A DNA stretch of 64,000 bases from Archivesica marissinica. Taxonomy: Eukaryota > Mollusca > Bivalvia > Venerida > Vesicomyidae. Location of the stretch: contig CM026387.1 in NCBI GenBank assembly GCA_014843695.1, positions 68,246,630 through 68,310,629 on the forward strand, read 5' to 3'. Both the position numbers and the translations under genes were made by a program. Below are positions 41,986-53,909 of this stretch, in pieces; within the stretch, counting starts at the first letter, position 1, and every line of letters begins with the position of its first letter. The notes under the pieces are model-generated. The model made no database searches and was not told the DNA's origin. It saw nothing but the letters and a program-made list of their open reading frames with translations.

Positions 41986-42899
41986 AATACTCACGGTTAG
42001 ATGGGATATGTGAGAGGTGAATTGTCAATATACATGTTTCACCAAATCATTTGGGCCGCGTGGGCTGCCATAGCTACGAGTATTTTGATATGTAAATGAG
42101 TCATATAAAAACATTACTATTGTATTGTACTATAATATATACCACATAATAAATACAAATGTACTATCCCTTCATGAAAACATACAGTTTACTGATTACT
42201 ATGGTAACATAATTTACTTTTTCAAGAGCTATTTATTTTACATCAATAGGCCCCAATTTACCAGACACAATATGCTCCATGCATCTGCTTATTTAGTCAA
42301 TTGAATATTTCTAATTTTAAGCAACACATTTTTAGGAACAATATAAAATTTACAATATTGGCCCATGTAGTTGTTTTTCCTAAATCACATATGCCGCGAC
42401 GGTCGTTGGATATAAAATATGTTCAGCCGTAGGGAGCCCATACGTTTGTGATAAGGCGAATGTGACTTACAAGAAATGAAGCATGGCGAAGCGTGGTTGT
42501 TCATTACATACACCAATCACTTGTGCTAGGCCAATATTTATTTTAATTTATTTTATTTGTTGGAAACTATTTCTGAAATATTTGTTTGATGATCATATAT
42601 AAGATTTTAAACGTTCACTACTATGGTCACGTGGTTTAACAGCATATTCCCAATGGATACATGAGGTACTTGAATGTTTGTAATGGTGTATTCTGGCATG
42701 GACGTTATGAAACTTTTCTCCAATCTCATACTCAGTTTCAAACTCTCTGATTGGTTGAGGCAGTACCAAATCTCAGAATCAGCCAATCATGTATATGCAG
42801 CCTGAGTTTGAGGTTTGAGAAACGGTTTATAACCTCCGACCGAGGTCATAAGAAATATTCTAAGCACCGTATACTACAGTGTATTTAACCTGATTGCAG
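41986..42899. other. Intron 1 of gene B, remaining part
   Basis: Mostly unassigned. A weak inverted pair (TTTCAAACTCTCTGATTGGT near 42735 and CTGAGTTTGAGGTTTGAGAA near 42802) suggests a small foldback. It ends at the acceptor CCTGATTGCAG. Confidence 0.4.
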
Positions 42900-43523
42900 G
42901 CAGCTACAAAAAACACCCCGGACGGACAAAAAGATGAAAACGTACACCCCTCCACCTGGCGGAACAGAAAAGAGTCCGTCTACCAATCTGGCTTGACAGG
43001 CGGACTCAAACCTCCAAAGGAAGTAGGATCTCGCCGGATGTCAAACATACGAGACCTGCCGGCATTCCAACTAAGCACGAAGAATATCCCCGGAATGAGA
43101 CGGTTGACAATATCAATGCGTGCAAAGTCTGACATATCCGCCGACATGCTCAAACCACACGTGAGGAAAGAGAACACGTACAGAATGAAGCCATGTGAAG
43201 GGAGGGTATTCTCCGTATCCAAGGTGCATAAGGCTGTAACTGCCCTATTTGAGGAAGAACTTGACGGCGTCGTATATGACTATAACTACTCGAGCAAACT
43301 GCTCTGCGACATTTCAGAGAAAGTCAAGGACAGGGTCAAAGACTTACATTTTGCACGTTACAAAATAGCAGTGAACGTATTGATCGGTCAGACCGCGGAG
43401 CAAGGTATGGAAGTAGCAAGTCGAAGTGTCTGGGACAGCAACACCGATAACTCTGTTTGTGTTACCTACCAAAACAAATCGCTGTTTGTCATCGCGCTTA
43501 TTTTTGGTATATATTTTGAGTGA
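42900..43523 (+). CDS. Tctex1/DYNLT dynein light-chain family protein B, exon 2
   Basis: The exon follows a TGATTGCAG acceptor and encodes 207 residues to TGA; with exon 1 the protein is about 218 residues. The last 117 residues align end to end with gene A without gaps. ENTYRMKPCEG begins the domain, EEELDGVVYDYNYSSK and KVKDRVKDLHFARYKIAVNV lie in the middle, and EQGMEVASRSVWDSN and FVIALIFGIYFE end it. The N-terminal half is Lys/Arg/Ser-rich and poorly conserved with A. It is probably a tandem duplicate that has diverged substantially. A role as a dynein or axonemal light chain follows from the family, not from this sequence. Confidence 0.88.
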   Translation, partial: AATKNTPDGQKDENVHPSTWRNRKESVYQSGLTGGLKPPKEVGSRRMSNIRDLPAFQLSTKNIPGMRRLTISMRAKSDISADMLKPHVRKENTYRMKPCEGRVFSVSKVHKAVTALFEEELDGVVYDYNYSSKLLCDISEKVKDRVKDLHFARYKIAVNVLIGQTAEQGMEVASRSVWDSNTDNSVCVTYQNKSLFVIALIFGIYFE

Positions 43524-43838
43524 TTAGGATGTTGAGCTTACCATGCTTTGATATACTATCATTTCAGAGAGTGTTGTATAGATTTATATGTATATTGTAT
43601 ATCTAGTATGTATTATATGGCTTATCTGCTTACGTATACTGGCTTATATCGTCTACTTGTATTGTAGACACAAGTCGTGCATTCTAACTTACATGTGTGT
43701 GTAGGAGTCCACTTCATACTTCCGGATACCTAGAGTAGTAGTTTACACTATTGCTTTTACACCCCGCTCCCCCAACCCTCCACAACCCATCATTGATGTA
43801 CTTCATCAATCAAAACGTATGCCCTAGTGGTAAGACCG
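43524..43838. other. 3' flank of gene B
   Basis: No strong AATAAA signal is seen within the first 300 bases. Otherwise unassigned. Confidence 0.4.
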
Positions 43839-44040
43839 ACCAGATGCTAAGACTCTTACAAGTTGAGATTCAGACTCTTCTCTTCTCATATCTAGCTGTC
43901 TTGTGGAAGCTCGGTGGTTCTACCCTGCTGCCGTCCGTGCCTGAAATACTTCTCGAAAGGGCACCCTGGATCTTCCTACACCAATAATAGCTGAAGAGTC
44001 GCCACATCTATATAAACACCCATAACAAACAAACAAAACT
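43820..44040 (+). mobile_element. SINE-like element
   Basis: A tRNA-like start (GCCCTAGTGGTAAGACCGAC and GTTGAGATTCAGACTC) is followed by GAAGCTCGGTGGTTCTACCC and GAAAGGGCACCCTGGATCTT. The tail is (AACAA)n. The head is degenerate. Confidence 0.45.
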
Positions 44041-44204
44041 TCTCGTCTTAGTGACGGCACGTTAAGCTCAGCTCCTGAAGTCGCCCATCAGACTACATAT
44101 TATAACAGTTTTACAGATGTATTCGTATTGGATAGGCCAGGGCACGTGTGATACCTTAATGTTGTTTACTGTTGTATTTGTTGAACAGACTAATGCATGT
44201 GTAC

Positions 44205-45470
44205 TTTATTCTTACAATTTATTATCCGTTAGTTGTGTTCCACAAATATGTACTAAATATCCTTGTAATTTATCGGTTACTGGTAATTTACAAATATGTG
44301 CTATGCTCATACTAGTGATCGGTTATTAGTAATTTACAAATATGTGCTTTACTATTCGGTTATATTTGCTTTACTATCGGTTATTGGTAATTTACAAATA
44401 TTTGCTTTACACTTACTTATCGGTGATTGGTAATTTATATATATATGCTTTTCTCTTACTATTTATCGGTTATTGGTAACTTAAAAATATGTGTTTTATT
44501 ATTACTTATCGGTTACTGGTAATTTACAAATATTTGCTTTACACTTACATATCAGTTATTGGTAATTTACAAATATTTGCTTTACACTTACATATCAGTT
44601 ATTGGTAATTTACAAATATTTGCTTTACACTTACATATCAGTTATTGGTAATTTACAAATATTTGCTTTACACTTACATATCAGTTATTGGTAATTTACA
44701 AATATTTGCTTTACACTTACATATCAGTTATTGGTAATTTACAAATATTTGCTTTACACTTACATATCAGTTATTGGTAATTTACAAATATTTGCTTTAC
44801 ACTTACATATCAGTTATTGGTAATTTACAAATATTTGCTTTACACTTACATATCAGTTATTGGTAATTTACAAATATTTGCTTTACACTTACATATCAGT
44901 TATTGGTAATTTACAAATATTTGCTTTACACTTACATATCAGTTATTGGTAATTTACAAATATTTGCTTTACACTTACATATCAGTTATTGGTAATTTAC
45001 AAATATGTGCTTTACACTTACATATCAGTTATTGGTAATTTACAAATATTTGCTTTACACTTACATATCAGTTATTGGTAATTTACAAATATTTGCTTTA
45101 CACTTACATATCAGTTGTTGGTAATTTACAAATATTTGCTTTTCACTTACATATCAGTTATTGGTAATTTACAAATATTTGCTTTACACTTACTTATAGG
45201 TTATTGGTAATTTACAAATATGTGCTTTTCTCTTACTATTTATTGGTTATTGGTAATTTACAAATATGTGCTTTTCTCTTACTATTTATCGGTTATTGGT
45301 CATTTACAAATATGTGCTTTATTATTACTTATCGGTTATTGGTAATTTACAAATATGTGCTTACACTTACTTATCGGTTATTGGTAATTTATAAATATGT
45401 GCTTTACACTTACTTATCAGTTATTGGTAATTTATAAATATGTGCTTTACACTTACTTATCGGTTAGTCT
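44205..45470. repeat. 43-bp minisatellite, about 29 copies
   Basis: The unit is AATTTACAAATATTTGCTTT then ACACTTACATATCAGTTATT and GGT. The central copies (about 44520-45180) are nearly identical, and the outer copies are diverged, which indicates recent central homogenisation. Confidence 0.96.
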
Positions 45471-45859
45471 CACATAATATGCATGCTCTAGCTGTTGTTG
45501 ATTATGAGTGCTCTAACATTATGATGATGATTGAGCTTATTTACCCTCGCCTCCGGCGAGCTCTAACATTACAATGTGTAGACTAGTTATGTACCATGCC
45601 CATTCTGTATGTTAAATAAATTAATGTACATGTGTTTGTCTTGCAATTGATATGTATTCGTCACCAATAAGAATTTTAAGTTATTTATAAGTAATCCCTG
45701 TATTTTCTGTCACAATTTCACCCATCAGAAGAAACAACGTTTAGCTACTCTCACTGTTAATTTAGTATTTTTGTAAAATATTCACATGTTTTCATCTGAA
45801 AACAGAGAGTACATTTAGTTATTTATAAAAGTGCACTGTAACAGAGCCATATCCGCAGA
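45471..45859. other. Intergenic, nothing recognised
   Basis: AT-rich, unassigned. Confidence 0.4.
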
Positions 45860-47305
45860 CACACATCCTATATACAGCTATAATCCTTCCACCTGACACA
45901 TACCCTATATACAGCTATAGTCCTTCCACCTGATACACATCCTATATACAGCTATAGTCCTTCCACCTGACACATATCCTATATACAGCTATAGTCCTTC
46001 CACCTGATACACATCCTATATACAGCTATAGTCCTTCCACCTGATACATATCCTATATACAGCTATAGTCCTTCCACCTGATACATATCCTATATACAGC
46101 TATAGTCCTTCCACCTGATACATATCATATATACAGCTATAGTCCTTCCACCTGATACATATCCTATATACAGCTATAGTCCTTCCACCTGATACACATC
46201 CTATATACAGCTATAGTCCTTCCACCTGATACATATCATATATACAGCTATAGTCCTTCCACCTGATACATATCCTATATACAGCTATAGTCCTTCCACC
46301 TGATACACATCCTATATACAGCTATAGTCCTTCCAACTGATACATATCCTATATACAGCTATAGTCCTTCCACCTGATACATATCCTATATACAGCTATA
46401 GTCCTGATACATATCCTATATACAGCTATAGTCCTTCCACCTGACACATATCCTATATACAGCTATAGTCCTGATACATATCCTATATACAGCTATAGTC
46501 CTTCCACCTGATACACATCCTATATACAGCTATAGTCCTTCCAACTGATACATATCCTATATACAGCTATAGTCCTTCCACCTGATACATATCCTATATA
46601 CAGCTATAGTCCTGATACATATCCTATATACAGCTATAGTCCTTCCACCTGACACATATCCTATATACAGCTATAGTCCTGATACATATCCTATATACAG
46701 CTATAGTCCTTCCACCTGATACATATCCTATATACAGCTATAGTCCTGATACACATCATATATACAGCTATAGTCCTTCCACCTGATACACATCCTATAT
46801 ACAGCTATAGTCCTTCCACCTGATACATATCCTATATACAGCTATAGTCCTTCCACCTGACACATATCCTATATACAGCTATAGTCCTTCCACCTGATAC
46901 ATATCCTATATACAGCTATAGTCCTGATACACATCATATATACAGCTATAGTCCTTCCACCTGATACACATCCTATATACAGCTATAGTCCTTCCACCTG
47001 ATACATATCCTATATACAGCTATAGTCCTTCCACCTGACACATATCCTATATACAGCTATAGTCCTTCCACCTGATACATATCCTATATACAGCTATAGT
47101 CCTGATACACATCATATATACAGCTATAGTCCTTCCACCTGATACACATCCTATATACAGCTATAGTCCTTCCACCTGATACATATCATATATACAGCTA
47201 TAGTCCTTCCACCTGATACATATCCTATATACAGCTATAGTCCTTCCACCTGATACACATCCTATATACAGCTATAGTCCTTCCACCTGATACATATCAT
47301 ATACG
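45860..47305. repeat. 37-bp minisatellite, about 40 copies
   Basis: The unit is CCTATATACAGCTATAGTCC then TTCCACCTGATACATAT. A shorter unit lacking TTCCACCTGA occurs regularly, producing repeated blocks such as those at about 46735, 46920 and 47100. Confidence 0.96.
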
Positions 47306-47428
47306 CGCAAACTGTTTGGTGTATGATGACTTCCTTTCGTCTCAAGTAATATTCCAGCAAAATATGTCTGAAATATATAGAAGCCAAGTTGGAGTTTGAC
47401 AAAGTGTCAAGTGTAAAAAGTAAAGTGT

Positions 47429-47686
47429 TTTGTTTATTATAGTGTCACCCCTATTTAAAGGGCCAGTCATTTCTGACTTATGAGACACCTCTTTTTATGA
47501 ACATCAGTACTTCCCGAATCCTATGCTTGTATGCCAGGCGCCAGGCTGGTAGGCTATCGGTAACCATTATTTAACTAGCTGGCGGCTCACCAACCGGTCA
47601 TATCAGAACGAACCCCTGACGAGATTCGAACCTTCGACCTCCCACTCCGTAGGCGGACGCCTTAACCACTGGGCCACGGAGACGGT
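47429..47686 (-). mobile_element. tRNA-derived SINE, family E, uninterrupted copy
   Basis: The minus-strand head is CCGTCTCCGTGGCCCAGTGG with a B-box GGTTCGAATC. The body contains ATAGGATTCGGGAAGTACTG, and the tail is ATAATAAACAAAAC. It serves as the intact reference for the interrupted copy at 48773-49540. Confidence 0.82.
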
Positions 47687-47835
47687 GTATGCCGCTGAAA
47701 CTAGTTTACTGTGCAATAGATGCTAACTTGTTCCTTACATTTGTCAACACGTACACTAATGTGACCACATACGCTAATTGGGATCTGGACAAGTGGCTTC
47801 GGGTTCAAATGAAAACAAATTTAAGAACATTTTGA

Positions 47836-48432
47836 TAAACCATAGGTTTGACACTATACATATACATTTTTTAGGCCATATCCAAACATATTTAAAAATG
47901 ACATCCCATCATAATTACTCTGATAGTGATGGGATGTCATGTTTATATATGCTTAGATATGTACATAATTACTCTGATAGTGACGGGATGTCGTGTTTAT
48001 ATATGCTTGGATATGTCCATAATTACTCTGATAGTGACGGGATGTCATGTTTATATATGCTTGGATATGTCCATAATTACTCTGATAGTGACGGGATGTC
48101 ATGTTTATATATGCTTGGATATGTCCATATTTACTCTGATAGTGACGGGATGTCATGCTTATATATGCTTGGATATGTCCATAATTACTCTGATAGTGAC
48201 GAGATGTCATGTTTATATATGCTTGGATATGTCCATAATACTCTGATAGTGACGGGATGTCATGCTTATATATGCTTGGATATGTCCATAATACTCTGAT
48301 AGTGACGGGATGTCATGCTTATATATGCTTGGATATGTCCATAATTACGCTGATAGTGACGGGATGTCATGTTTATATATGCTTGGATATGGCCTAAATT
48401 GGGTGTATGTATAGTGTCAAACCTATGGTTTA
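47836..48432. mobile_element. TIR element made almost entirely of a 54-bp array
   Basis: The left end is TAAACCATAGGTTTGACACT, and the right end is its complement AGTGTCAAACCTATGGTTTA. The inverted match extends inward for about 48 bp, to GGCCATATCC / GGATATGGCC. Everything between is about nine 54-bp units (GATAGTGACGGGATGTCATG, TTTATATATGCTTGGATATG, TCCATAATTACTC). Confidence 0.88.
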
Positions 48433-48772
48433 ATGAATAGTGTTTTAGCTCCACTCCACTATCCGATTAACAAACAGCATATAGCCTGATCTGGCTCTTT
48501 GCTGTTTGCAAAATTGACTTTATAAGCCGCTTGCATGCAAAGGGTTAACATTTCACTAATACTTCAGTAGCAACTGTTTATTTAGACAGAGGGACATAAA
48601 CTGGACATCATTCCACAGCTAGTATCACATTATGCTTTACGTCTGCAATCTTTCTATCCATGCACTCCTCATTGCTCATACATTCTTTCTGTTCACCTAC
48701 TGTAGCTGATGATACAACACTCGTCTCATATTCCAAATTAGGAAATTCAGAAATGGTTGGATATATATACAG
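48433..48772. other. Intergenic, nothing recognised
   Basis: Unassigned spacer between the TIR element and the interrupted SINE. Confidence 0.4.
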
Positions 48773-48872
48773 TGTTTGTTTATTATAGTGCCACCCCTAC
48801 TGACAGGCCAGCCATTGCCACAACGACTTATGATACACCTTTTTATGAACATCAGTACTTCCCGAATCCTAT

Positions 48873-49105
48873 AGTCTATACAAATTTATTTTAGCTCGAT
48901 TGTGAAACAAGTTCTTACAACTTATATTTATCACTCTCGAGACCTCTTTCCTGATGGAATCCATCGCCACGAGGGAGAGTGAAGAGGCAACGGTGAATTT
49001 AAATGCCTTGCCTAAGGGCACACTCGTAACGGCTTCAGCGGGGCTCGAACTACGGACCTTTCGCACCTGAAGCGAACGCGCATCCACTGAGCTATCACGA
49101 CTTCC
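48873..49105 (-). mobile_element. Family B SINE nested in family E SINE
   Basis: A reverse copy (head end CTATCACGACTTCC). The target duplication ACTTCCCGAATCCTAT flanks it (48857-48872 and 49100-49115). The first bases of the right copy may overlap the SINE head, so the true duplication is 12-16 bp. Confidence 0.88.
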
Positions 49106-49170
49106 CGAATCCTATGCTTGTAGGCCAATTTGCAATCACTATTTAACTAGTTGGTAGCCCACCAACCGGT

Positions 49171-49437
49171 TGTTATGTTATGTTATATTTCGGGTTTTAC
49201 GCCTGCATCAGCACCATTTTGGGCTATATCGCCGGTGGGCAGTTTACCTAACAATACCTTTCCTGGACAGGCTCCAGCGGTTAACCAGTACTTGGGTACA
49301 CCAACCTCCGTAAGAAACTGCCAACTTTTTCATATAAATGAGACACGGTCTGAGAGGTGTTCGAACCCGTGACCATCTGTGATGATAGGTTACAGTGGTA
49401 TACAAGTCAGCGACCTTAACCACTCGACCACGGAGGC
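49171..49437 (-). mobile_element. Family D-related SINE nested in family E SINE
   Basis: The reverse copy has its head at the right (GACCACGGAGGCGG on the plus strand) and GTAAGAAACTGCC / CCAACCTCC in the body. The tail differs from the 22974 copy: the GCGACGTTAAATAAAC block is replaced by GGGCTATATCGCCGGTGGGC and a TTATGTTATGTTA end. Confidence 0.75.
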
Positions 49438-49769
49438 GGACCCCAAGCGGCCGTATTAGAACGAACCCCTGACGAGTTTCGAACCATCGACCTCCCGCTC
49501 CATAGGCGGACGCTTTAACCACTATGCCACGAAGACGGATTGGCTGCTTAATGGAGGTGACCACTAACACAGGTTTGACTGTATAGTTGCTATAATTATA
49601 CATAGTAACTATTCTTTGAAGTGGCGATACGAGTACAGCGCGGAGGAAATGGTGTGCTGTGTTATTCAGTATCTTTAAGCGTACCATATTTAACGTGAAA
49701 CCAAAAAAAACCACTCCAATTCGTTGTGTTGTGACGAATGAACTAGTATGCAGCAGTGTGTGTGTATTT

Positions 49770-49860
49770 TGCGTTTATTTATCGTCGCTACCGGTTGCCC
49801 ATATGAGCGACGCCTCCTAAAGAGATTAGTCATTTTAGATTTTTGGGGGATAGTGCACTA
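49770..49860 (-). mobile_element. tRNA-Thr-like SINE, family A, 3' fragment
   Basis: Only the tail part is present (GTTTATTTATCGTCGCTACC to TAGTGCACTATG); the head and body are lost. Confidence 0.8.
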
Positions 49861-49880
49861 TGAACTTGCCTTAGAGGTAA

Positions 49881-49931
49881 AATCATTATCATCATCATCA
49901 ATCATCACCAATCATCATCATCATCATCATA
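49881..49931. repeat. ATC/ATCATC microsatellite
   Basis: About 50 bp of (ATC)n with interruptions. Confidence 0.85.
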
Positions 49932-50634
49932 TGTATGGGTCATGCCCCTGGACACAGATATATGAGATTGTAGTGAATTGGAACATTTAATACACACTGA
50001 CACGCATTTAGTAACTAACGTCCTTTTACTTACCAATGACGGTATATTCTTAAATCCAAGATAATATTGGTGGATCGTTTCATAACGAACTAAGAAATGG
50101 GGGGGGGGACCCACCAACTTTACTTAATATTACTTGGTAAATGATCACTTTACTATAATTATGATACCAAAATCATAAGTCCACATTTGTAATAAATATG
50201 TATTTCATGTACTTAGCTTCTGTGACATCTTCATATGTTGGATGCTGTATAGTAATTCACCATTACGATACACTCCTGTTAGTGTGTACGCCATATATAC
50301 AAGTATAATGAGAGACATCGGTCAGTTACTGCCCCTGAATACTCCCTAAAGCTATGTAGGTCCTCTCGACAGATACCCTACATTATATCCAATGGGTATA
50401 TAATATGTAAATTGTTTTTATCAATTAACTAACATAATTTTGATAAAATCACATTTTATCATAACGCAACATATGGCTATGGAACAACTGTAAGAACAAA
50501 GGATTCCAACTGAAAGGACATACATTTAGGCTATCTGCCAAGGGAGGTAATAGAGAAGCCAGCGATGTTCCTCATTATACAACTATAATTTAACGTAGCA
50601 GATAATTGTGTCACGCGTCACGAAGACAGAACAC
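49932..50634. other. Intergenic, nothing recognised
   Basis: Contains a G10 run at about 50099-50108. No gene or repeat assigned. Confidence 0.4.
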
Positions 50635-50790
50635 CTTGTGTTAGTGGTCATCTCCATTAAGCAGCTAACCTGTATTAAGCAGCCAGTTTTCAAATTCCCA
50701 ATATCTTGCTCTATTATACATATACCCTCTATTAAGAATCTACCTGTGCTAAGGGGCCACTTTCTGTGATTCTCTTGCCTGGTTGCTTAA
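50635..50790. repeat. Dispersed repeat related to 4270-4485
   Basis: GTTAGTGGTCATCTCCATTA and AGCTAACCTGTATTAAGCAG match the first copy. The right side GGGGCCACTTTCTGTGATTC and TTGCTTAATAC is partly an inverted match to the left, consistent with a MITE. Confidence 0.5.
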
Positions 50791-50796
50791 TACATG

Positions 50797-50981
50797 TTCG
50801 AGTTCGAGCCCCACTGAAGCCGTTACGATTGTGCCATTAGGCAAGGCATTTAAAGTCCAATTTTCCTCTTCTCTCTCCCTTCGTGGCGATAGATTCCATC
50901 AGAAATGAGGTCTCGAGAATGATTAATATAAGTTATAAGAACTTGTTTCGCAATCGAGCTCAAATAAATTTGCATAAACTA
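50797..50981 (+). mobile_element. tRNA-derived SINE, family B, 5' truncated
   Basis: Starts in the B-box (GTTCGAGTTCGAGCCCCAC) and continues to CAATCGAGCTCAAATAAATT. Confidence 0.83.
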
Positions 50982-51037
50982 AGACATGTTTGACATTATT
51001 TGTATTTATGACGCGAGTTTACATACCTTGTAATTCA

Positions 51038-51333
51038 CAGACGGATCTGTAGTCCAGTGGTAACACGCTGGACTGGTAATCCAGTGATCGCAGATTCGAT
51101 CCCCCGTCTGACCATAATAAAATTAACAGTCTTTCAGATGGGGACGTTAACCCGAGGTCTCGTGTCGGTGCTTTACACCGTGCACGTAAAAGAACCAGAG
51201 GAGATTCTGGAATGGGTCTCTCTCTGTATCATTGCACTATCCTCCAACAATCTAAAATGACTAATCTCTTCAGGAGGCGTCGCTCATATGGGCAACCGGT
51301 ATCGACGATAAATAAACGTAAAACACACACACC
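51038..51333 (+). mobile_element. tRNA-Thr-like SINE, family A, full length
   Basis: CAGACGG / CCGTCTG acceptor pairing, anticodon arm GGACTGGTAATCC, and a tail with GGCAACCGGTATCGACGATA plus AATAAACG. Confidence 0.9.
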
Positions 51334-51617
51334 TTGTAATTATTGTTTGTTTTACACGTATTTCTATCTGTATAATTATGTAGTGTATGGATATCTCCTT
51401 AATGGAGACAATAACTGGTGAATTAACACACTTTTATTTCATTTAATAAATGGCTTGAATTAACAATACATGCGTTTCTCCTTCTCTGACAAAGCGATAC
51501 GCTGCACATGATTCATAATGCAAGCACTACTAAATACATCCAGGTACCATCATAGATAGTCATTTATGCACGACTTTATTGTATTTCAGAATGGCAACTG
51601 ATAATTGTAATTGCCAA
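51334..51617. other. Spacer between two family A SINEs
   Basis: Unassigned. An acceptor-like TTGTATTTCAG is followed by a short ATG frame (51591-51620) that runs into the SINE. It is too weak to call as an exon. Confidence 0.3.
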
Positions 51618-51910
51618 CAGACGGATCTGTAGTCCAGTGGTTCAACCGTTGGACTGGTAATCCAGGGATCGCAGGTTCGATCCCCCGTCTGACCCTAATT
51701 AAAATTAACAGTCTTTCAGATGGGACTTTAAACCGAGGTCTCGTGTTGGTGCTTTACACCGTGCACGTAAAAAGAACCAGAGGAGATTCTGGAATGGGTC
51801 TCTGTCTGTATCATTGCATTATTCTCCAAAAATCTAAAATGACTAATCACTTCAGCAGGCGTCGCTCATATGGGCAACCGGTAGCGACGATAAATAAACG
51901 TAAAACAACA
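51618..51910 (+). mobile_element. tRNA-Thr-like SINE, family A, full length
   Basis: The head is intact except for one extra base in the D arm (GGTTCAACCG). The tail is complete. Confidence 0.88.
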
Positions 51911-52111
51911 ACGGTATTTACCACAATCTACCTCCGCACACTGCTTATAGGACAGTCTAATAGTATAAGAGTGATTAAACACCGTAATAATACAAAATAA
52001 TTGTATACAGGAATGTGTAAGCATAAATACATTTCAAAGTTCTGCAGGTGTTTCGTCACTTCCGGTAGTTGGCATGCAATCCACGTACATTCATCTGAAG
52101 AGAAGGCACGT

Positions 52112-52297
52112 GCCACGTGTATATATATATATCATAGTTCTACATTCCCATTGTATTCGTGTCACGTATATATATCATAGTTCTACATTCCCATTGTATT
52201 CTTGTCACGTATATATATATCATAGTTCTACATTCCCATTGTATTCGTGTCACGTATATATATCATAGTTTTACATTCCCATTGTATTCTTGTCACG

Positions 52298-52329
<32 letters not shown>

Positions 52330-53876
52330 CATAGTTCTACATCCCATTGTATCGTGTCACGTATATATATCATAGTTCTACATTCCCATGTATTCTTGTC
52401 ACGTATATATATATATATCATAGTTCTAATTTCCCATTGTATTCGTGTCACGTATATATATATATATATATCATAGTTTTACATTCCCATTGTATTCTTG
52501 TCACGTATATATATATATATATCATAGTTCTACATTCCCATTGTATTCTTGTCACGTATATATATCATAGTTCTACATTCCCATTGTATTCTTGTCACGT
52601 ATATATATATATATATCATAGTTCTACATTCCCATTGTATTCGTGTCACGTATATATATCATAGTTTTACATTCCCATTGTATTCTTGTCACGTATAGGC
52701 CTATATATATATATATATCATAGTTCTACATTTCCTTTGCATTCTTGTCACGTATATATACATCATAGTTATACATTCCCTTTGTATTCTTGTCACGTAT
52801 AGGCCTATATATATATAGATAGATAGTTTATTCTGAACAAAAAGCAAATGCTCATGAGTTCATTATAACATTGGCATTACAATACTTGGTCAATGGTGTA
52901 TAGTTCAATCACAAATTCAACATTCAGTACATGCACATGTTGAAAGCATAATATCGAATTAAACTACATAGTGGTTACACATGATCAAATTGAATTCAAA
53001 TAATTGTATAATATAGTGCAACGATCTGCAACCTGAAAGAGAAAATACATATATATACATACACGCACATGTACATACCTACATAATAGTATGTAATCAT
53101 ACGTACACATGTACATACATACACACATACATTTAATATAAACACTGAAAATATACGAAGATATTTAACAACAAATTGTATGGGATAACGCATAGGTGAA
53201 AGATTTTGAGTTTCTTTGCGGAGAAAAGTGACTAGTAAAAGAAGATGTTTCTTTGCTCGAATGCTTTGAATGTAAACATTCCAAGATTTTTCAAAATAAC
53301 TGTGTTTTCAGTAGATACCAACTCTACAAATTTTAAAATGTTCGGTCTTGACCAGAAATATTTCTTGATGTATTGTGTCCTTAGTTCATGATACAGGGAG
53401 CATTCAAGTAAGAAGTGAAACTCGTCCTCTAACGTATTACAATGATTACATTTTCTGTCATTTCTTGGTATTTTATTGGGCTTGTGCCATCTCTCTGTTT
53501 CGATTGCGAGCCGATGAGCAGATAATCTTAATCGTGTAAAGGTGGATCGGAACTTTCTTAATGTTATTTCAGTTAAACATATCTTGTACCCAATATATAC
53601 ATCATAGTTCTACATTCCCATTGTACTCTTGTCACGTATATATATATCATAGTTCTACATTCCCTTTGTATTCTTGTCACGTATATATATATCATAGTTC
53701 TACATTCCAATTGCATTCTTGTCACGTATATATCATAGTTCTACATTCCCATTGTATTCTTGTCAAGTATATATATATCATAGTTCTACATTCCCATTGT
53801 ATTCTTGTCAAGTATATATATATCATAGTTCTACATTCCCTTTGTATTCTTGTCACGTATAGGCCTATATATATAT

Positions 53877-53909
<33 letters not shown>

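Larger units (their letters stand above)
48773..49540 (-). mobile_element. Family E SINE interrupted by two other SINEs
   Basis: Segments 48773-48872, 49106-49170 and 49446-49540 together match the intact copy at 47429-47686 in order. The first break holds a family B SINE and the second a family D SINE. Confidence 0.85.

Noticed and set aside
51591..51620. Possible extra Tctex1-like first exon (ATG after a TTTCAG)
   Set aside because: The frame runs directly into a SINE, with no donor and no downstream paralogous exon.
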